Notes: a model not told the origin generated them from the sequence alone. DNA of 64,000 bases from Hymenobacter yonginensis (GCF_027625995.1 NZ_CP115396.1:1-64000); one strand, 5' to 3'; shown: positions 51,746 through 60,290, numbered from the stretch's first letter. Program-made: numbers and translations.

Positions 51746-52327
51746 CTACCGTACGTCCAGGATTTCCATGTCGAAGAGAAGAGGCTCGTCGCCGGGAATG
51801 GTGCCGCTGCCAACTTGGCCGTAAGCCAGATAAGAAGGCACCAGCAGCAGTTTTCGGTCGCCTTTACGCATCTTCAGCAATGCCTGGTCCCAGCCTTTGA
51901 TTACGCGGCCGGCGCCTACCGTTACCGGAATGCAGCCGCAGGGCGTACGGTTATCGGCCGAGTTGTCGAAGATGGTGCTTTCGTTGGTTTCGCGCAGAAA
52001 ACGGCCAACGTACTTCACTTCGGCTTGCTTGCCGCTGGTGATGAGGGGGTTGGTGGCCGGGCCGTCGCTGAGCTTCACTAGGTACAGACCGTTGTTTTCG
52101 GCGTCGCTGAGGCGGGTGTACTGGTTCACGCCGTCGCCGGCCGTGATGTTTTTGCGCGTCAGGTACGCCTGAATCAAGGCGTCATCTTTCACCTTGTACT
52201 CGTTCTGGCGGTCTTCCTGCTGCTGGGCGTAATCCGTTTTGTTGCAGCCCGAAAGGGCTGGAGCGGCTACGGCCAGCACCAGAGCAGCTACGCGCACCAG
52301 CACCGAGTTTTTGAATCCGAGTTTCAT
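51746..52327 (-). CDS. FKBP-type peptidyl-prolyl isomerase lipoprotein
   Basis: The 193-residue protein has a lipobox (APALSGCNKT), an acidic/Gln-rich spacer and an FKBP domain with a shortened active-site loop (VKYVGRFLRETNESTIFDNS, RVIKGWDQALLKMRKGDRK, AYGQVGSGTIPGDEPLLFDM). It contains a CGC pair (TPCGCIP) unusual in FKBPs. It resembles the gliding-motility-linked GldI family seen next to nrnA in gliding Bacteroidota, but that label is inference. The ATG at 52327 is preferred over one 12 nt upstream. Confidence 0.85.
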   Translation of the reverse strand: MKLGFKNSVLVRVAALVLAVAAPALSGCNKTDYAQQQEDRQNEYKVKDDALIQAYLTRKNITAGDGVNQYTRLSDAENNGLYLVKLSDGPATNPLITSGKQAEVKYVGRFLRETNESTIFDNSADNRTPCGCIPVTVGAGRVIKGWDQALLKMRKGDRKLLLVPSYLAYGQVGSGTIPGDEPLLFDMEILDVR

Positions 52328-52388
52328 ATGCGTACGCAACTAAAAAAGGGTAAAAAGCCGCGGCCGAAGCCGGCCGCGGCCGGAAACT

Positions 52389-53375
52389 TTACTTCACGTC
52401 CACCAGCTCCACGTCGAAGCGCAGGGGCGCGTCGGCAGGAATGTCGGCACCGGCGCCGCGCTGCCCGTAGGCCAGCGACGACGGAATCAGCAGCGTGGCC
52501 TTGCTGCCTTTGGCCAGCAGCGGAATGGCCTTGTCCCAGCCCGGAATCACCTGGCCGACGCCAATCGGGAAGTCAATCGGCTTGTTGCCCATCTTCTCCG
52601 ACGAGTCAAACACTTTGCCGTCCAGCAGCGAGCCTTTGTAGAGCACCGAAACCGTCTGGCCAGCCTTGGGCTTGGGGCCGGTGCCGGGCTTGGTCACCAT
52701 ATAGTACACGCCCGAAGCGTCTTTCTGCATGGTGAGGTTGTTTTTCTTCACGTAGTCCTGCAGAATCACGTCGTCCTTCTTCAGCTGCTCTTCGGCGTGG
52801 GCCGCCATTTTCTGCTGCTGCTCCATCATCATCTTCTGCTGATCGGCCTGAGCCTCCTCGCGGGTCTGCAGCTTCTGGGCCTTCACGAACATGGTCATGT
52901 ACACGGGCTCCGTGCTCGGCTTGCCGTCTTTGCCGGCGGCCGGCTTCATGAACGGAGGCACCGGCTGGCGGAAGCTCTTGGCGAAGATGGTGTCCACGTT
53001 GAAGCGGAACACGCCCGAGTCGCCGGGCTGCAGCATCGACAGGGCCTCTTCTAAGCCGCCTTTCACCTTCAGATCCTGCAGCTCAATGCGCATCGGAATG
53101 CCCTGCTGCTTGCGCGAGTTGAACAGTACCGAGTCTTTGTACGAGCGGTATTCTACGTCCAGGGCCAGGATTTTGCCCAGGCGGTCCTTGTAGGTAGCGT
53201 CGCCGTCGGGGCCGATTTCACGGGCCGAGTACTTCGTGCCGCCGTCGTTTTTGAAAATCTTATACTCGATGCCTGTTTTGGTTTTGGCAAAGTCGCCGCC
53301 GCCCTTGTTGCAGGAAGCCAGGCCCAGGATGCCGGCCGCCAGGGCCAGGCTCAGAATGTTGCGATGCAATTGCAT
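52389..53375 (-). CDS. FKBP-type peptidyl-prolyl isomerase lipoprotein (long, two-domain)
   Basis: The 328-residue protein has a lipobox (LGLASCNKGG), an N-terminal region of ~180 residues with the same layout as the gene at 50202 (EYKIFKNDGGTKYSA, VLFNSRKQQGI, FAKSFRQPVPP), a Gln/Lys-rich helix and a C-terminal FKBP domain (VSVLYKGSLLDGKVFDSSEK, VIPGWDKAIPLLAKGSK, AYGQRGAGADIPADA). These two proteins are clearly paralogues. It is the first FKBP gene, 37 nt after nrnA. Confidence 0.88.
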   Translation of the reverse strand: MQLHRNILSLALAAGILGLASCNKGGGDFAKTKTGIEYKIFKNDGGTKYSAREIGPDGDATYKDRLGKILALDVEYRSYKDSVLFNSRKQQGIPMRIELQDLKVKGGLEEALSMLQPGDSGVFRFNVDTIFAKSFRQPVPPFMKPAAGKDGKPSTEPVYMTMFVKAQKLQTREEAQADQQKMMMEQQQKMAAHAEEQLKKDDVILQDYVKKNNLTMQKDASGVYYMVTKPGTGPKPKAGQTVSVLYKGSLLDGKVFDSSEKMGNKPIDFPIGVGQVIPGWDKAIPLLAKGSKATLLIPSSLAYGQRGAGADIPADAPLRFDVELVDVK

Positions 53376-53412
53376 GAAGCAGAGAAGGGGTGAAAAGGAA
53401 ATTTCAGGCAAG

Positions 53413-54456
53413 TTACGCGGAAGGTGGCGCAACTGCCAGCGGGGCCGTCACCAGTCGGTTTTGGTATTGAGGCAATAAAGAGAGGAAACGTTGCACGGTG
53501 GGCTCCAGCCGGTCGTGGCTGATGCCGCCGGCGGCGTTGTGGTGGCCGCCGCCCTGGAAATGGTCGCGCGAGAAGCTGCTCACCGAGAAGTCGCCCACCG
53601 AGCGGAACGAAATCTTGATGGCCTGCCCACGGTCGATGAGCACAGCGGCAAACACGATGCCCTCGATGCTGAGCGCAAAGTTGACGAGGCCTTCGGTGTC
53701 GCCGGTTTTGGAGTCGTATTCCTTGAGTTCGGCCTGGGTAATGGCAATGTAGGCCGTATTGTACTCGCGCAGCACCGTGAGCTTGTCTTTCAGCACGAAG
53801 CCCAGGAAGCGCAGCCGCTGCTCGGAGTGCGAGTCGTAGATGCGGCGGTGCACGTCGGAGAGGTTGATGCCGGCGTTGAGCAGCTCGGCAATAATCAGGT
53901 GCACGTTGCGCGAGGTGCTGGGGTGCCGGAACGAGCCCGTATCGGTCATGATGCCCGCGTACAGACACTCGCCGATGCCCTTGTCGATCAGGTCCTGGTC
54001 GCCCAGGTCGCGGATCACCTCAAACACCAGCTCGGCCGTGGCGGCGGCGCTGGAGTTGGAGTAGTCGAGGTCGGCAAAGGCCTCGGGCTCCTGGTGGTGG
54101 TCGATGAGCACCTTGGTGCCGGGGGCGTGGCGGATGTACTCGCCCATCTCGTTGATGCGGCCCAGGCAGGAGAAGTCCAGGCAGAACAGCACCTCGGCGG
54201 CGTTGATGATGTCGCGCACCTGGGCATCGTTTTCGCGGCGCTCATACACCACTACCTCCTCGTTGCCGGGCATCCAGGCCAGGAAGTTGGGGTAGTCGGA
54301 AGGCGTCACAACCGTCACGGAATGACCTTTTTTGCGCAGGTAGCCCGCCAGGCCCAGCGACGAGCCCAAGGCATCGGCGTCGGGCTTGTGGTGAGTGGTG
54401 ATGAAGACCTGCCGGGGCTGCGACAGCAGCTCCTTTAACTCAGATATTGTGGACAT
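53413..54456 (-). CDS. nrnA: DHH-family bifunctional oligoribonuclease/PAP phosphatase NrnA
   Basis: The 347-residue protein has the DHH phosphoesterase motifs (THHKPDADALGSSLGL, FCLDFSCLGR, VLIDHHQEPE) and the DHHA1 domain (SFRSVGDFSVSSFSRDHFQGGGHHNAAGG). It degrades short oligoribonucleotides and 3'-phosphoadenosine 5'-phosphate. It is the first gene of the minus-strand run with the FKBP genes and is divergent from ndk. No clear -7 element was found upstream. Confidence 0.92.
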   Translation of the reverse strand: MSTISELKELLSQPRQVFITTHHKPDADALGSSLGLAGYLRKKGHSVTVVTPSDYPNFLAWMPGNEEVVVYERRENDAQVRDIINAAEVLFCLDFSCLGRINEMGEYIRHAPGTKVLIDHHQEPEAFADLDYSNSSAAATAELVFEVIRDLGDQDLIDKGIGECLYAGIMTDTGSFRHPSTSRNVHLIIAELLNAGINLSDVHRRIYDSHSEQRLRFLGFVLKDKLTVLREYNTAYIAITQAELKEYDSKTGDTEGLVNFALSIEGIVFAAVLIDRGQAIKISFRSVGDFSVSSFSRDHFQGGGHHNAAGGISHDRLEPTVQRFLSLLPQYQNRLVTAPLAVAPPSA

Positions 54457-54755
54457 TGCCTACGGGGTAGGTGACTGAATTTCGGTGGTTTAGGCCGCGT
54501 ACAAAGGCGGCAAAAGTCGGAAATAATCCGGGTTCCAACAACATGGCCCCGGGTTTAGTGCGCCGAAGGTCGGAGGAAATAAGCGCAACTGCCGCAATCG
54601 GTGGGTGGCGCGCCGGCCAAATAGCGCGGCTGCGTCCGGCACGGTGGTTTTTGGGCGGGTTGGAGAGGGCCGTAAATGCGGCGCCCGGCGCCCCGATTAT
54701 TTTTCGGGACCAAGCACATTTCGGCGCCGGCCACATTATTGCGGGCAAATCCCGC

Positions 54756-54763
54756 TACTTTTG
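54756..54763 (+). promoter_or_regulatory. -7 element of ndk
   Basis: TACTTTTG is an exact TAnnTTTG match, 64 nt before the ndk ATG. The rest of the 371-nt nrnA-ndk gap shows no other feature. Confidence 0.72.
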
Positions 54764-54827
54764 TGGCCGCAAACGCTTTGGCGCTTTGCTGACCGCAATT
54801 TTCTTCACCCCTAACGATAAAGACCCA

Positions 54828-55247
54828 ATGGCTACGAACCGCACGTTCACCATGATTAAGCCCGATGCCACCCAGGACAACCACATCGGTGGCATCCTGA
54901 GCATGATTGAGGAGGGCGGCTTCCGCATTGTTGCCCTGAAAAAAGTGCAGCTGACGGCTGAGCGCGCCGGCAAATTCTACGAAGTACACAAGGAGCGTCC
55001 TTTCTACAACGACCTGGTGTCGTACATGTCGTCGGGCCCCATCGTGGCGGCTATCCTGGAGAAGGATAACGCCGTAGCTGACTTCCGTACCCTCATCGGC
55101 GCTACCAACCCCGCCCAGGCCGCCGAAGGCACCATCCGGAAGAAGTACGCCAAGAGCATCGAAGCCAACGCCGTACACGGTTCCGACTCCGACGAAAACG
55201 CCCAGATCGAAGGCGACTTCTACTTCTCGGCTGACGAGCAGTTCTAA
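54828..55247 (+). CDS. ndk: Nucleoside diphosphate kinase
   Basis: The 139-residue protein has the N-terminal TFTMIKPDA and active-site His117 in NAVHGSDS. It balances NTP pools by transferring phosphate via that histidine. Length is normal. The ATG at 54828 is the family start; upstream in-frame codons are non-coding leader. Confidence 0.97.
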   Translation: MATNRTFTMIKPDATQDNHIGGILSMIEEGGFRIVALKKVQLTAERAGKFYEVHKERPFYNDLVSYMSSGPIVAAILEKDNAVADFRTLIGATNPAQAAEGTIRKKYAKSIEANAVHGSDSDENAQIEGDFYFSADEQF

Positions 55248-55341
55248 ATCACAGATTTTGCAGATTAGCTGAATTACACAGATTACGAACAATCCGTAGC
55301 ATAGTGTCATCCAGCTAACTCGTTTTTCTGGAATGGAATAA

Positions 55342-55386
55342 CAACAAAAAACCCGCCCTGCGCACTGCAGAGCGGGTTTTTTGTTG
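55342..55386. terminator. Bidirectional rho-independent terminator between ndk and nupG-like gene
   Basis: A 15-bp perfect stem (55342-55356 with 55372-55386) has a 15-nt loop with A6/T6 runs in the arms. It lies between convergent genes and suits both. Confidence 0.9.
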
Positions 55387-55438
55387 TGCCAGAAACAGAC
55401 TGGTTTTATACTGTTTTAATACTGGTGGCTGCAGCTGG

Positions 55439-56728
55439 CTACACTTCGGTGGCCAGCAGCGGCTCGGCGTGCTCGGTGGCGGCCACTTCCTGCGGGTTGT
55501 GCTTGTGCTTGAACAGCACCACAAACAGCACCGCAATAACGAGGGCGTAGGCGGCAAAGGCCAGCCAGATGCCGTGCCAGTCTTTGGTTTGGTCGGCGGG
55601 GTTGGTGAAGTAGTGCTCGATGACCAGGCCGCTGACGGAGCTGCCCAGCACGGCGCCAAAGCCGTTGGTCATCATCATGAACAGGCCCTGGGCGCTGGCC
55701 CGGATGCTGGAGGCCGTCTGGGTTTCCACGAACAGCGAGCCGGAGATGTTGAAGAAGTCGAAGGCCATGCCGTAGACGATGCACGACAGCACAATCAGCC
55801 AGATGCCGGGCTGGTCGGGCGTGCCGTAGGCCAGCAGGCCGAAGCGCAGCACCCAGGCAATCATGCTGAACAGCATCACCTGCTTGATGCCGAAGCGGCG
55901 CAAAAAGAACGGAATAGCCAGAATAAACAGCGTTTCCGACACCTGTGAGATGGACATGATGATAGCCGGGTACTTCACGGCAAACGTGTCTTTGTAGGCC
56001 GGTACCTTGTCGAAATCGTGCAGGAAGGTGTCGCCGTAGGCGTTGGTGAGCTGCAGGGCAGCACCCAGCAGCAGCGCGAACAGGAAGAAGGTGAGCATCT
56101 TGGTGTCGCGCAGCAAGGCAAACGACTTCAGGCCCAGCACATCCACCAGCGAGCGGCTGGGCGTGTCTTTGGCCGTGGGCGGGCAGGCGGGTAGCGTGAA
56201 CGAGTAGATGCCCAGCGCAAACGCGGCGGCGGCAGCAATGTAGAACTGGTTGGCCGACTTCTCGAAGCCCAGCAGACTCACCGTCCACATGGCCACAATG
56301 AAGCCGATGGTGCCCCACACCCGGATGGGCGGGTAGTCCTTCACCACGTCCAGGCCCTGCCGCTTCAGCACCGAGTACGAGACGGCAATGCTGAGGGCCA
56401 GCGTGGGCATGTAGAAAATCATGTTCAGCAGAATCACCCAGAAAAAGGTGCCGGGGTCCGTGACGAGGGGCACCGTGCACAGCACCGCGCCGCCCAGAAT
56501 ATGCAGGACGCCGTAGAGCTTCTCGGCATTCACATACTTATCGGCAATGATGCCCATGATGGAGGGCATGAAGATGGAGGCAATGCCCATCGTGGAGAAG
56601 ATGGCCCCAAACTGCGCGCCCGACCACTGCTTGGTCTGAAACCAGTACGCCCCGATGGTTATCAGCCACGAGCCCCAGATGAAAAACTGTAAAAAGCTCA
56701 GAATAGTGAGACGCAGCTTGGTACTCAT
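55439..56728 (-). CDS. Nucleoside/H+ symporter-like MFS transporter
   Basis: The 429-residue protein has twelve hydrophobic segments and the NupG/XapB-style beginning LSFLQFFIWGSWLITIGAYW, with MPSIMGIIADKYVNAEKLYG after the first helices. It probably imports nucleosides by proton symport; position next to ndk fits salvage. Substrate range unknown. Confidence 0.85.
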   Translation of the reverse strand: MSTKLRLTILSFLQFFIWGSWLITIGAYWFQTKQWSGAQFGAIFSTMGIASIFMPSIMGIIADKYVNAEKLYGVLHILGGAVLCTVPLVTDPGTFFWVILLNMIFYMPTLALSIAVSYSVLKRQGLDVVKDYPPIRVWGTIGFIVAMWTVSLLGFEKSANQFYIAAAAAFALGIYSFTLPACPPTAKDTPSRSLVDVLGLKSFALLRDTKMLTFFLFALLLGAALQLTNAYGDTFLHDFDKVPAYKDTFAVKYPAIIMSISQVSETLFILAIPFFLRRFGIKQVMLFSMIAWVLRFGLLAYGTPDQPGIWLIVLSCIVYGMAFDFFNISGSLFVETQTASSIRASAQGLFMMMTNGFGAVLGSSVSGLVIEHYFTNPADQTKDWHGIWLAFAAYALVIAVLFVVLFKHKHNPQEVAATEHAEPLLATEV

Positions 56729-56771
56729 GCAACTACTGGTGAGAAAAGTGGGGGGAACACAATTTGAAACC

Positions 56772-56779
56772 TAAAGATA
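56772..56779 (-). promoter_or_regulatory. -7 element of the MFS gene
   Basis: The minus strand reads TATCTTTA, one mismatch to TAnnTTTG, 43 nt before the ATG. Confidence 0.6.
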
Positions 56780-56870
56780 GAGAAATCTATCCGGTGAAAT
56801 GGGCCGTTGCCCGGGCGCTCCGCCCCGCCTGTAGCGGCTGCAGGCAGCCATGGCGCTGTTCCGGGCCAGC

Positions 56871-56904
56871 AAAAAGCCCCCCGGCCAGAGGGGCCGGGGG
56901 GCTT
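56871..56904 (-). terminator. Rho-independent terminator of the Old Yellow Enzyme gene
   Basis: An 11-bp GC stem (56876-56886 with 56892-56902) is followed on the minus strand by T5, 28 nt after the stop. Confidence 0.88.
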
Positions 56905-56931
56905 TGGAAATAAGCGCGAAGCGGGAAGGTG

Positions 56932-58017
56932 CTACGCCTGCGCCAGGGTAGGGTAGTCAGTGTAGCCCTGGTGGAAGCCCTCGGGGCCCGGGGCGTAGAA
57001 CGTGCTCTGGTCGCCGGGGGTGAGGGGCGCGTGCTGCTCGAAGCGCTCGGCCAGGTCGGGGTTGCTGATGTAGTCGCGGCCAAAGGCTACGAGGTCAGCG
57101 CGGCCTTTTTGCAGCTCGGCTTCGGCCTGCTCGGCGTTGTAGCCGCCGCACAGGATGAGGGTGTTGGTGAACTTGGTGCGGAGGTTGTCGATGGTGGCGG
57201 CGCACTTCGGGTTCTCCTGGTTGATCAGGTGCAGATACACCAGATTGCGCTTCTGCAGCTCGGTGGCCAAGTACTCATATAGCGCGTCGATGTCGTCGGC
57301 GAGGGCCATGTCGTTGAACGTGCTCCAGGGCGAGAGGCGGATGCCGGTGCGCTCGGCCCCGATGGCAGCGACCGTAGCGTCGGCTACTTCCAGCACGAAG
57401 CGGGCGCGGTTTTCCAGGCTGCCCCCGTACTCGTCGGTGCGCTGGTTGCTGTGGGGGTTGAGGAACTGCTCGAGCAGGTAGCCGTTGGCAGCGTGCAGCT
57501 CCACGCCATCAAAACCAGCCTCAACAGCCAGCTTGGCCGCCTTCGCGAAATCCTGCACCAAGCCTTTTACTTCCTCGGTCGTGAGGGCGCGGGGCGTGGG
57601 CTGGGGCTGCATCTGCTGCTGGTCGGTCCACATGTCGCCGGCGGCGGCGATGGCTGAGGGAGCTACTACTTCGGTGCCTTCGGGCATGTTCAGGGGGTGC
57701 GATACCCGGCCGGTGTGCATAAACTGCACGAAAATCTTGCCGCCTTTGGCGTGCACGGCGTCGGTGGTCAGCTTCCAGCCAGCTACCTGCTCCTGGTTGA
57801 ACAGGCCGGGAATGCGGGCGTAGCCCAAGCCGTTGGCCGAGGGCGAAGTGCCTTCGGTGATGATGAGGCCAGCCGTGGCACGCTGGGCGTAGTACTCGGC
57901 CACCAGCGAGCCGGGCACGTTGGCCAGCGAGCGGGCGCGCGTCATGGGCGCCATGGCGAGGTGGTTCTCAAGCGTGAGCGAGCCCAGCTGGGCCGAGGAA
58001 AGAAGTTTGGAAGCCAT
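56932..58017 (-). CDS. Old Yellow Enzyme family alkene reductase
   Basis: The 361-residue FMN flavoenzyme has the catalytic/substrate-binding pair in ELHAANGYLLEQFLNP (HxxN) and the NPHSNQRTDEYGGSLENRARF and LVAFGRDYISNPDL regions typical of NemA/XenA-type enzymes. It reduces activated C=C bonds or nitro compounds using NAD(P)H. The ATG at 58017 gives MASKLLSSAQLGSLTLENHL, a family-typical start. A weak TACATTGA lies 14 nt upstream. Confidence 0.92.
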   Translation of the reverse strand: MASKLLSSAQLGSLTLENHLAMAPMTRARSLANVPGSLVAEYYAQRATAGLIITEGTSPSANGLGYARIPGLFNQEQVAGWKLTTDAVHAKGGKIFVQFMHTGRVSHPLNMPEGTEVVAPSAIAAAGDMWTDQQQMQPQPTPRALTTEEVKGLVQDFAKAAKLAVEAGFDGVELHAANGYLLEQFLNPHSNQRTDEYGGSLENRARFVLEVADATVAAIGAERTGIRLSPWSTFNDMALADDIDALYEYLATELQKRNLVYLHLINQENPKCAATIDNLRTKFTNTLILCGGYNAEQAEAELQKGRADLVAFGRDYISNPDLAERFEQHAPLTPGDQSTFYAPGPEGFHQGYTDYPTLAQA

Positions 58018-58121
58018 AGGGCGAAAAATCAATGTAGGTACATGAACTGCTCCTAAAGCGTTAACCAGTCGAAAAGGTTTTGCCAGGAGCAAAAGAATTG
58101 GTGAAGCCATCCGGCCGGCGC

Positions 58122-58156
58122 ACAAAAAAGCCCCTGCCCGGGCGGGCAGAGGCTTC
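58122..58156 (-). terminator. Rho-independent terminator of sodA
   Basis: A ~13-bp GC-rich stem (58128-58140 with 58144-58156) is followed on the minus strand by T6. It lies 30 nt after the sodA stop. Confidence 0.85.
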
Positions 58157-58185
58157 TTCAGCGGTTAACAGAAGCCAGAGGGAAA

Positions 58186-58794
58186 CTAAGCGGCTTCGGC
58201 GAAGCGCTTGTTTACTTCGTCCCAGTTGATGGCGTTGTAGAAGGCGGCCACGTAGTCGGGGCGACGGTTCTGGTACTTGAGGTAGTAGGCGTGCTCCCAC
58301 ACGTCGAGGCCCAGCAGCGGCGTGCCTTTGATGCCGGTGTCGGGCATCAGCGGGTTGTCCTGGTTGGGCGTCGAGGAAATAGCCACCGAGCCGTCGGCCT
58401 GCTTGCACAGCCAGGCCCAGCCCGAGCCAAAGCGCATGGTAGCGGCCTTCGTGAATTCTTCCTTGAACTTCTCGTAGCTGCCGAATGCCTTGTTGATGGC
58501 TTCGCCTACGGCGCCGGTTGGCTCACCGCCGCCGTTCGGGCCGAGGATCTGCCAGAAGAAGGAGTGGTTCCAGTGGCCACCGCCGTTGTTGCGCACCGCG
58601 GCCGGAGCCGAGGCAATGTTCTGCATCAGGTCTTCGAGGCTCTTGCCTTCCAGCTCCGTGCCGGCTACGGCATTGTTGAGGTTGGTAACGTAAGCCTGAT
58701 GGTGCTTGCTATGGTGGATTTCCATGGTCTGCGCATCAATGTGCGGCTCCAAGGCGGCGTAGTCGTAGGGCAGTTTGGGCAGTTCGAAAGCCAT
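58186..58794 (-). CDS. sodA: Superoxide dismutase, Mn/Fe family
   Basis: The 202-residue enzyme has the metal ligands His27 ([11 protein letters not shown]), a second in [10 protein letters not shown], and the Asp and His of [10 protein letters not shown]. It dismutates superoxide; the [10 protein letters not shown] context leans to Mn or cambialistic use. It has no signal peptide, so is cytoplasmic. A promoter lies about 200 nt upstream and the intervening leader holds the family A repeat 58842-58932. Confidence 0.96.
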   Translation of the reverse strand: MAFELPKLPYDYAALEPHIDAQTMEIHHSKHHQAYVTNLNNAVAGTELEGKSLEDLMQNIASAPAAVRNNGGGHWNHSFFWQILGPNGGGEPTGAVGEAINKAFGSYEKFKEEFTKAATMRFGSGWAWLCKQADGSVAISSTPNQDNPLMPDTGIKGTPLLGLDVWEHAYYLKYQNRRPDYVAAFYNAINWDEVNKRFAEAA

Positions 58795-58841
58795 AATGCT
58801 AGGGGTTTTGGGGTGAAAAGGGGAGAGTTGAAAATCAGGCC

Positions 58842-58932
58842 GTCATGCTGAGCTTGCCGAAGCGTCTCTACCGCTGGTTAACTCAATCGTGAGAACGAAG
58901 CGGTAGAGATGCTTCGGCAAGCTCAGCATGAC
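58842..58932. repeat. GTCAT...ATGAC inverted repeat (family A) in the sodA leader
   Basis: Arms 58842-58875 and 58899-58932 (34 nt) pair with one mismatch. The element lies between a minus-strand -7 element and the sodA ATG, so it should be transcribed. Confidence 0.93.
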
Positions 58933-58993
58933 GTTCTTTGGTACGCGTACGACACTAAAACCGCCGCAGCCCGCATTGGGTTACGGCGGCGGC

Positions 58994-59001
58994 CAAAAGT
59001 A
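58994..59001 (-). promoter_or_regulatory. -7 element upstream of sodA
   Basis: The minus strand reads TACTTTTG, an exact TAnnTTTG match, just after the tadA stop and 200 nt before the sodA ATG. Confidence 0.6.
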
Positions 59002-59003
59002 GC

Positions 59004-59450
59004 CTATTTCCGCTTTCGGGCGAAGAACTCGCGCATAAGGCTGCCGCACTCCTCGGCCAGCACGCCGGGCACCACCTCGGCTTTGGGGTGCAACAGCTGG
59101 CCGTGGCGACGGTAGCCGAATTTGGGCTCCTCGGCGCCGTACACCACGCGCCGCAGCTGGGCCCAGGCGGTGGCGCCGGCGCACATCACGCAGGGCTCCA
59201 CGGTCACGTAGAGGGTGCAGTCGGTGAGGTATTTGTTGCCGAGGTGGTTGGCGGCGGCCGTCAGGGCCAGCATTTCGGCGTGGGCCGTCACGTCGCGCAG
59301 CTTCTCGGTCTGGTTGTAGGCCCGCGCAATAATCTGCCCATCGAGCACCACCACGGCCCCAATCGGAATTTCCTCCTCGTCAAACGCGTAGCGCGCCTGC
59401 TTCAGCGCCTCGCGCATGTAGTGGTCGTCGGAGTAGATGGAAAGGGGCAT
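59004..59450 (-). CDS. tadA: tRNA-specific adenosine deaminase TadA
   Basis: The 148-residue deaminase has the zinc motif HAE (His57, Glu59) and PCVMC (Cys87, Cys90). It converts A34 to inosine in tRNA-Arg(ACG). The start at 59450 (MPLSIYSDDHYMREAL) fits the family; upstream frame is repeat-derived. The gene is preceded by the composite repeat 59472-59613. Confidence 0.94.
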   Translation of the reverse strand: MPLSIYSDDHYMREALKQARYAFDEEEIPIGAVVVLDGQIIARAYNQTEKLRDVTAHAEMLALTAAANHLGNKYLTDCTLYVTVEPCVMCAGATAWAQLRRVVYGAEEPKFGYRRHGQLLHPKAEVVPGVLAEECGSLMREFFARKRK

Positions 59451-59471
59451 TCGGTGGAAATGAGAAAGAAC

Positions 59472-59613
59472 GTCATGCAGAGGCGCAGCCGAAGCATCTC
59501 GCGTGCTGACGTTGTAATAGTAACTCAACGTCAGCACGCGAGATTCCTCGCTCCGCTCGGAATGACTTAGATTACTTCACTAGCGAGATGCTTCGGCTGC
59601 GCCTCTGCATGAC
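59472..59613. repeat. Composite GTCAT...ATGAC element with two right arms
   Basis: The left arm 59472-59501 pairs perfectly over 30 bp with 59584-59613. An inner 16-bp perfect stem (59498-59513 with 59527-59542) continues into 59543-59566, which is a right arm of the GCGGAGCGAGGAAT subtype (ending GGAATGAC). It thus looks like two subtypes joined. Outer flanks extend to AGAACGTCAT/ATGACGTTCT. Confidence 0.92.
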
Positions 59614-59621
59614 GTTCTGGG

Positions 59622-60188
59622 TTACTTCATCACAATGCTGTTCATCACGGCGCGGGCGGTGGGCTGCCACTGCGGCTGCTCTTCGGCGGGGGCCACGAAG
59701 GTGAACACCGTGAGCTGGTCGCCGGTGATGGTGTACTGCACCATCTGGTAGCGGCGGATGGGAGCCAGGTTGCTGGTGCGGCGGGTGTCGGCCACCGTCG
59801 AGACGAACTCCAGGGCCACGAAGTCGCGCTTGTTGATGGTGCGGATGTCCTCGGACAGGAATTCCACCTTCGAGTACATGTTCTGGATGCTGGCCTTGTA
59901 TATTTTGAGCAGCAGGGCGTAGTCGCGGCTGGTGAAGGTGCTGGGCTTCTGGGCCACGCTGAAATCGACGCGGCCGCTGCTGTTGCTGAACACGGCCAGC
60001 GGCTTGCGCGGCGAGGGGTACTTCACCGCAATGCCGTCGTCGGGCAGGGCCGAAAAGCCTTCAGGCACGCCCACCGTGAGGTTTTTGGTGATGGCGGTCT
60101 TCTTGAGTTTGGGCGCGGCAAAGGCGGCCAGCAGCAGCACCGCCAGCAGCAGCGGCGCCAAGCGCAGGAAACGAGCAGGGATTTTCAT
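59622..60188 (-). CDS. Secreted or membrane-anchored protein of unknown function
   Basis: The 188-residue protein has an N-terminal signal or anchor (LLAVLLLAAFAAP), then a domain with NLTVGVPEGFSALPDDGIAV, IYKASIQNMYSKVEFLSEDI and a final QPTARAVMNSIVMK. This pattern resembles small periplasmic lipid- or stress-related proteins (PsbP/DUF1795-like), but I cannot name it. The ATG at 60188 lies 6 nt after an exact -7 element, so the mRNA is predicted leaderless. Confidence 0.72.
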   Translation of the reverse strand: MKIPARFLRLAPLLLAVLLLAAFAAPKLKKTAITKNLTVGVPEGFSALPDDGIAVKYPSPRKPLAVFSNSSGRVDFSVAQKPSTFTSRDYALLLKIYKASIQNMYSKVEFLSEDIRTINKRDFVALEFVSTVADTRRTSNLAPIRRYQMVQYTITGDQLTVFTFVAPAEEQPQWQPTARAVMNSIVMK

Positions 60189-60194
60189 AGGGCG

Positions 60195-60202
60195 CAAAGG
60201 TA
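60195..60202 (-). promoter_or_regulatory. -7 element with predicted leaderless start
   Basis: The minus strand reads TACCTTTG, an exact TAnnTTTG match, ending 6 nt before the ATG at 60188. Confidence 0.75.
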
Positions 60203-60239
60203 CGACGGAACCCCCGCCGACGGCCGGCAGGGTACCAAA

Positions 60240-60269
60240 AGGCTCCGAAGTCACAACGACTCCGGAGCC
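60240..60269 (-). terminator. Probable rho-independent terminator
   Basis: A 7-bp outer stem GGCTCCG/CGGAGCC (60241-60247 with 60263-60269) plus an inner AAGTC/GACT stem is followed on the minus strand by TTTT. It ends the transcript of the gene at 60378. Confidence 0.7.
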
Positions 60270-60290
60270 AGAAAAAGGGGGATAAGCACT

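Noticed and set aside
55256-55296. CACAGATT-word sequence after ndk
   Set aside because: It resembles word repeats seen in other Bacteroidota gaps, but there is only one copy here and no paired arm, so I do not annotate it as an element.
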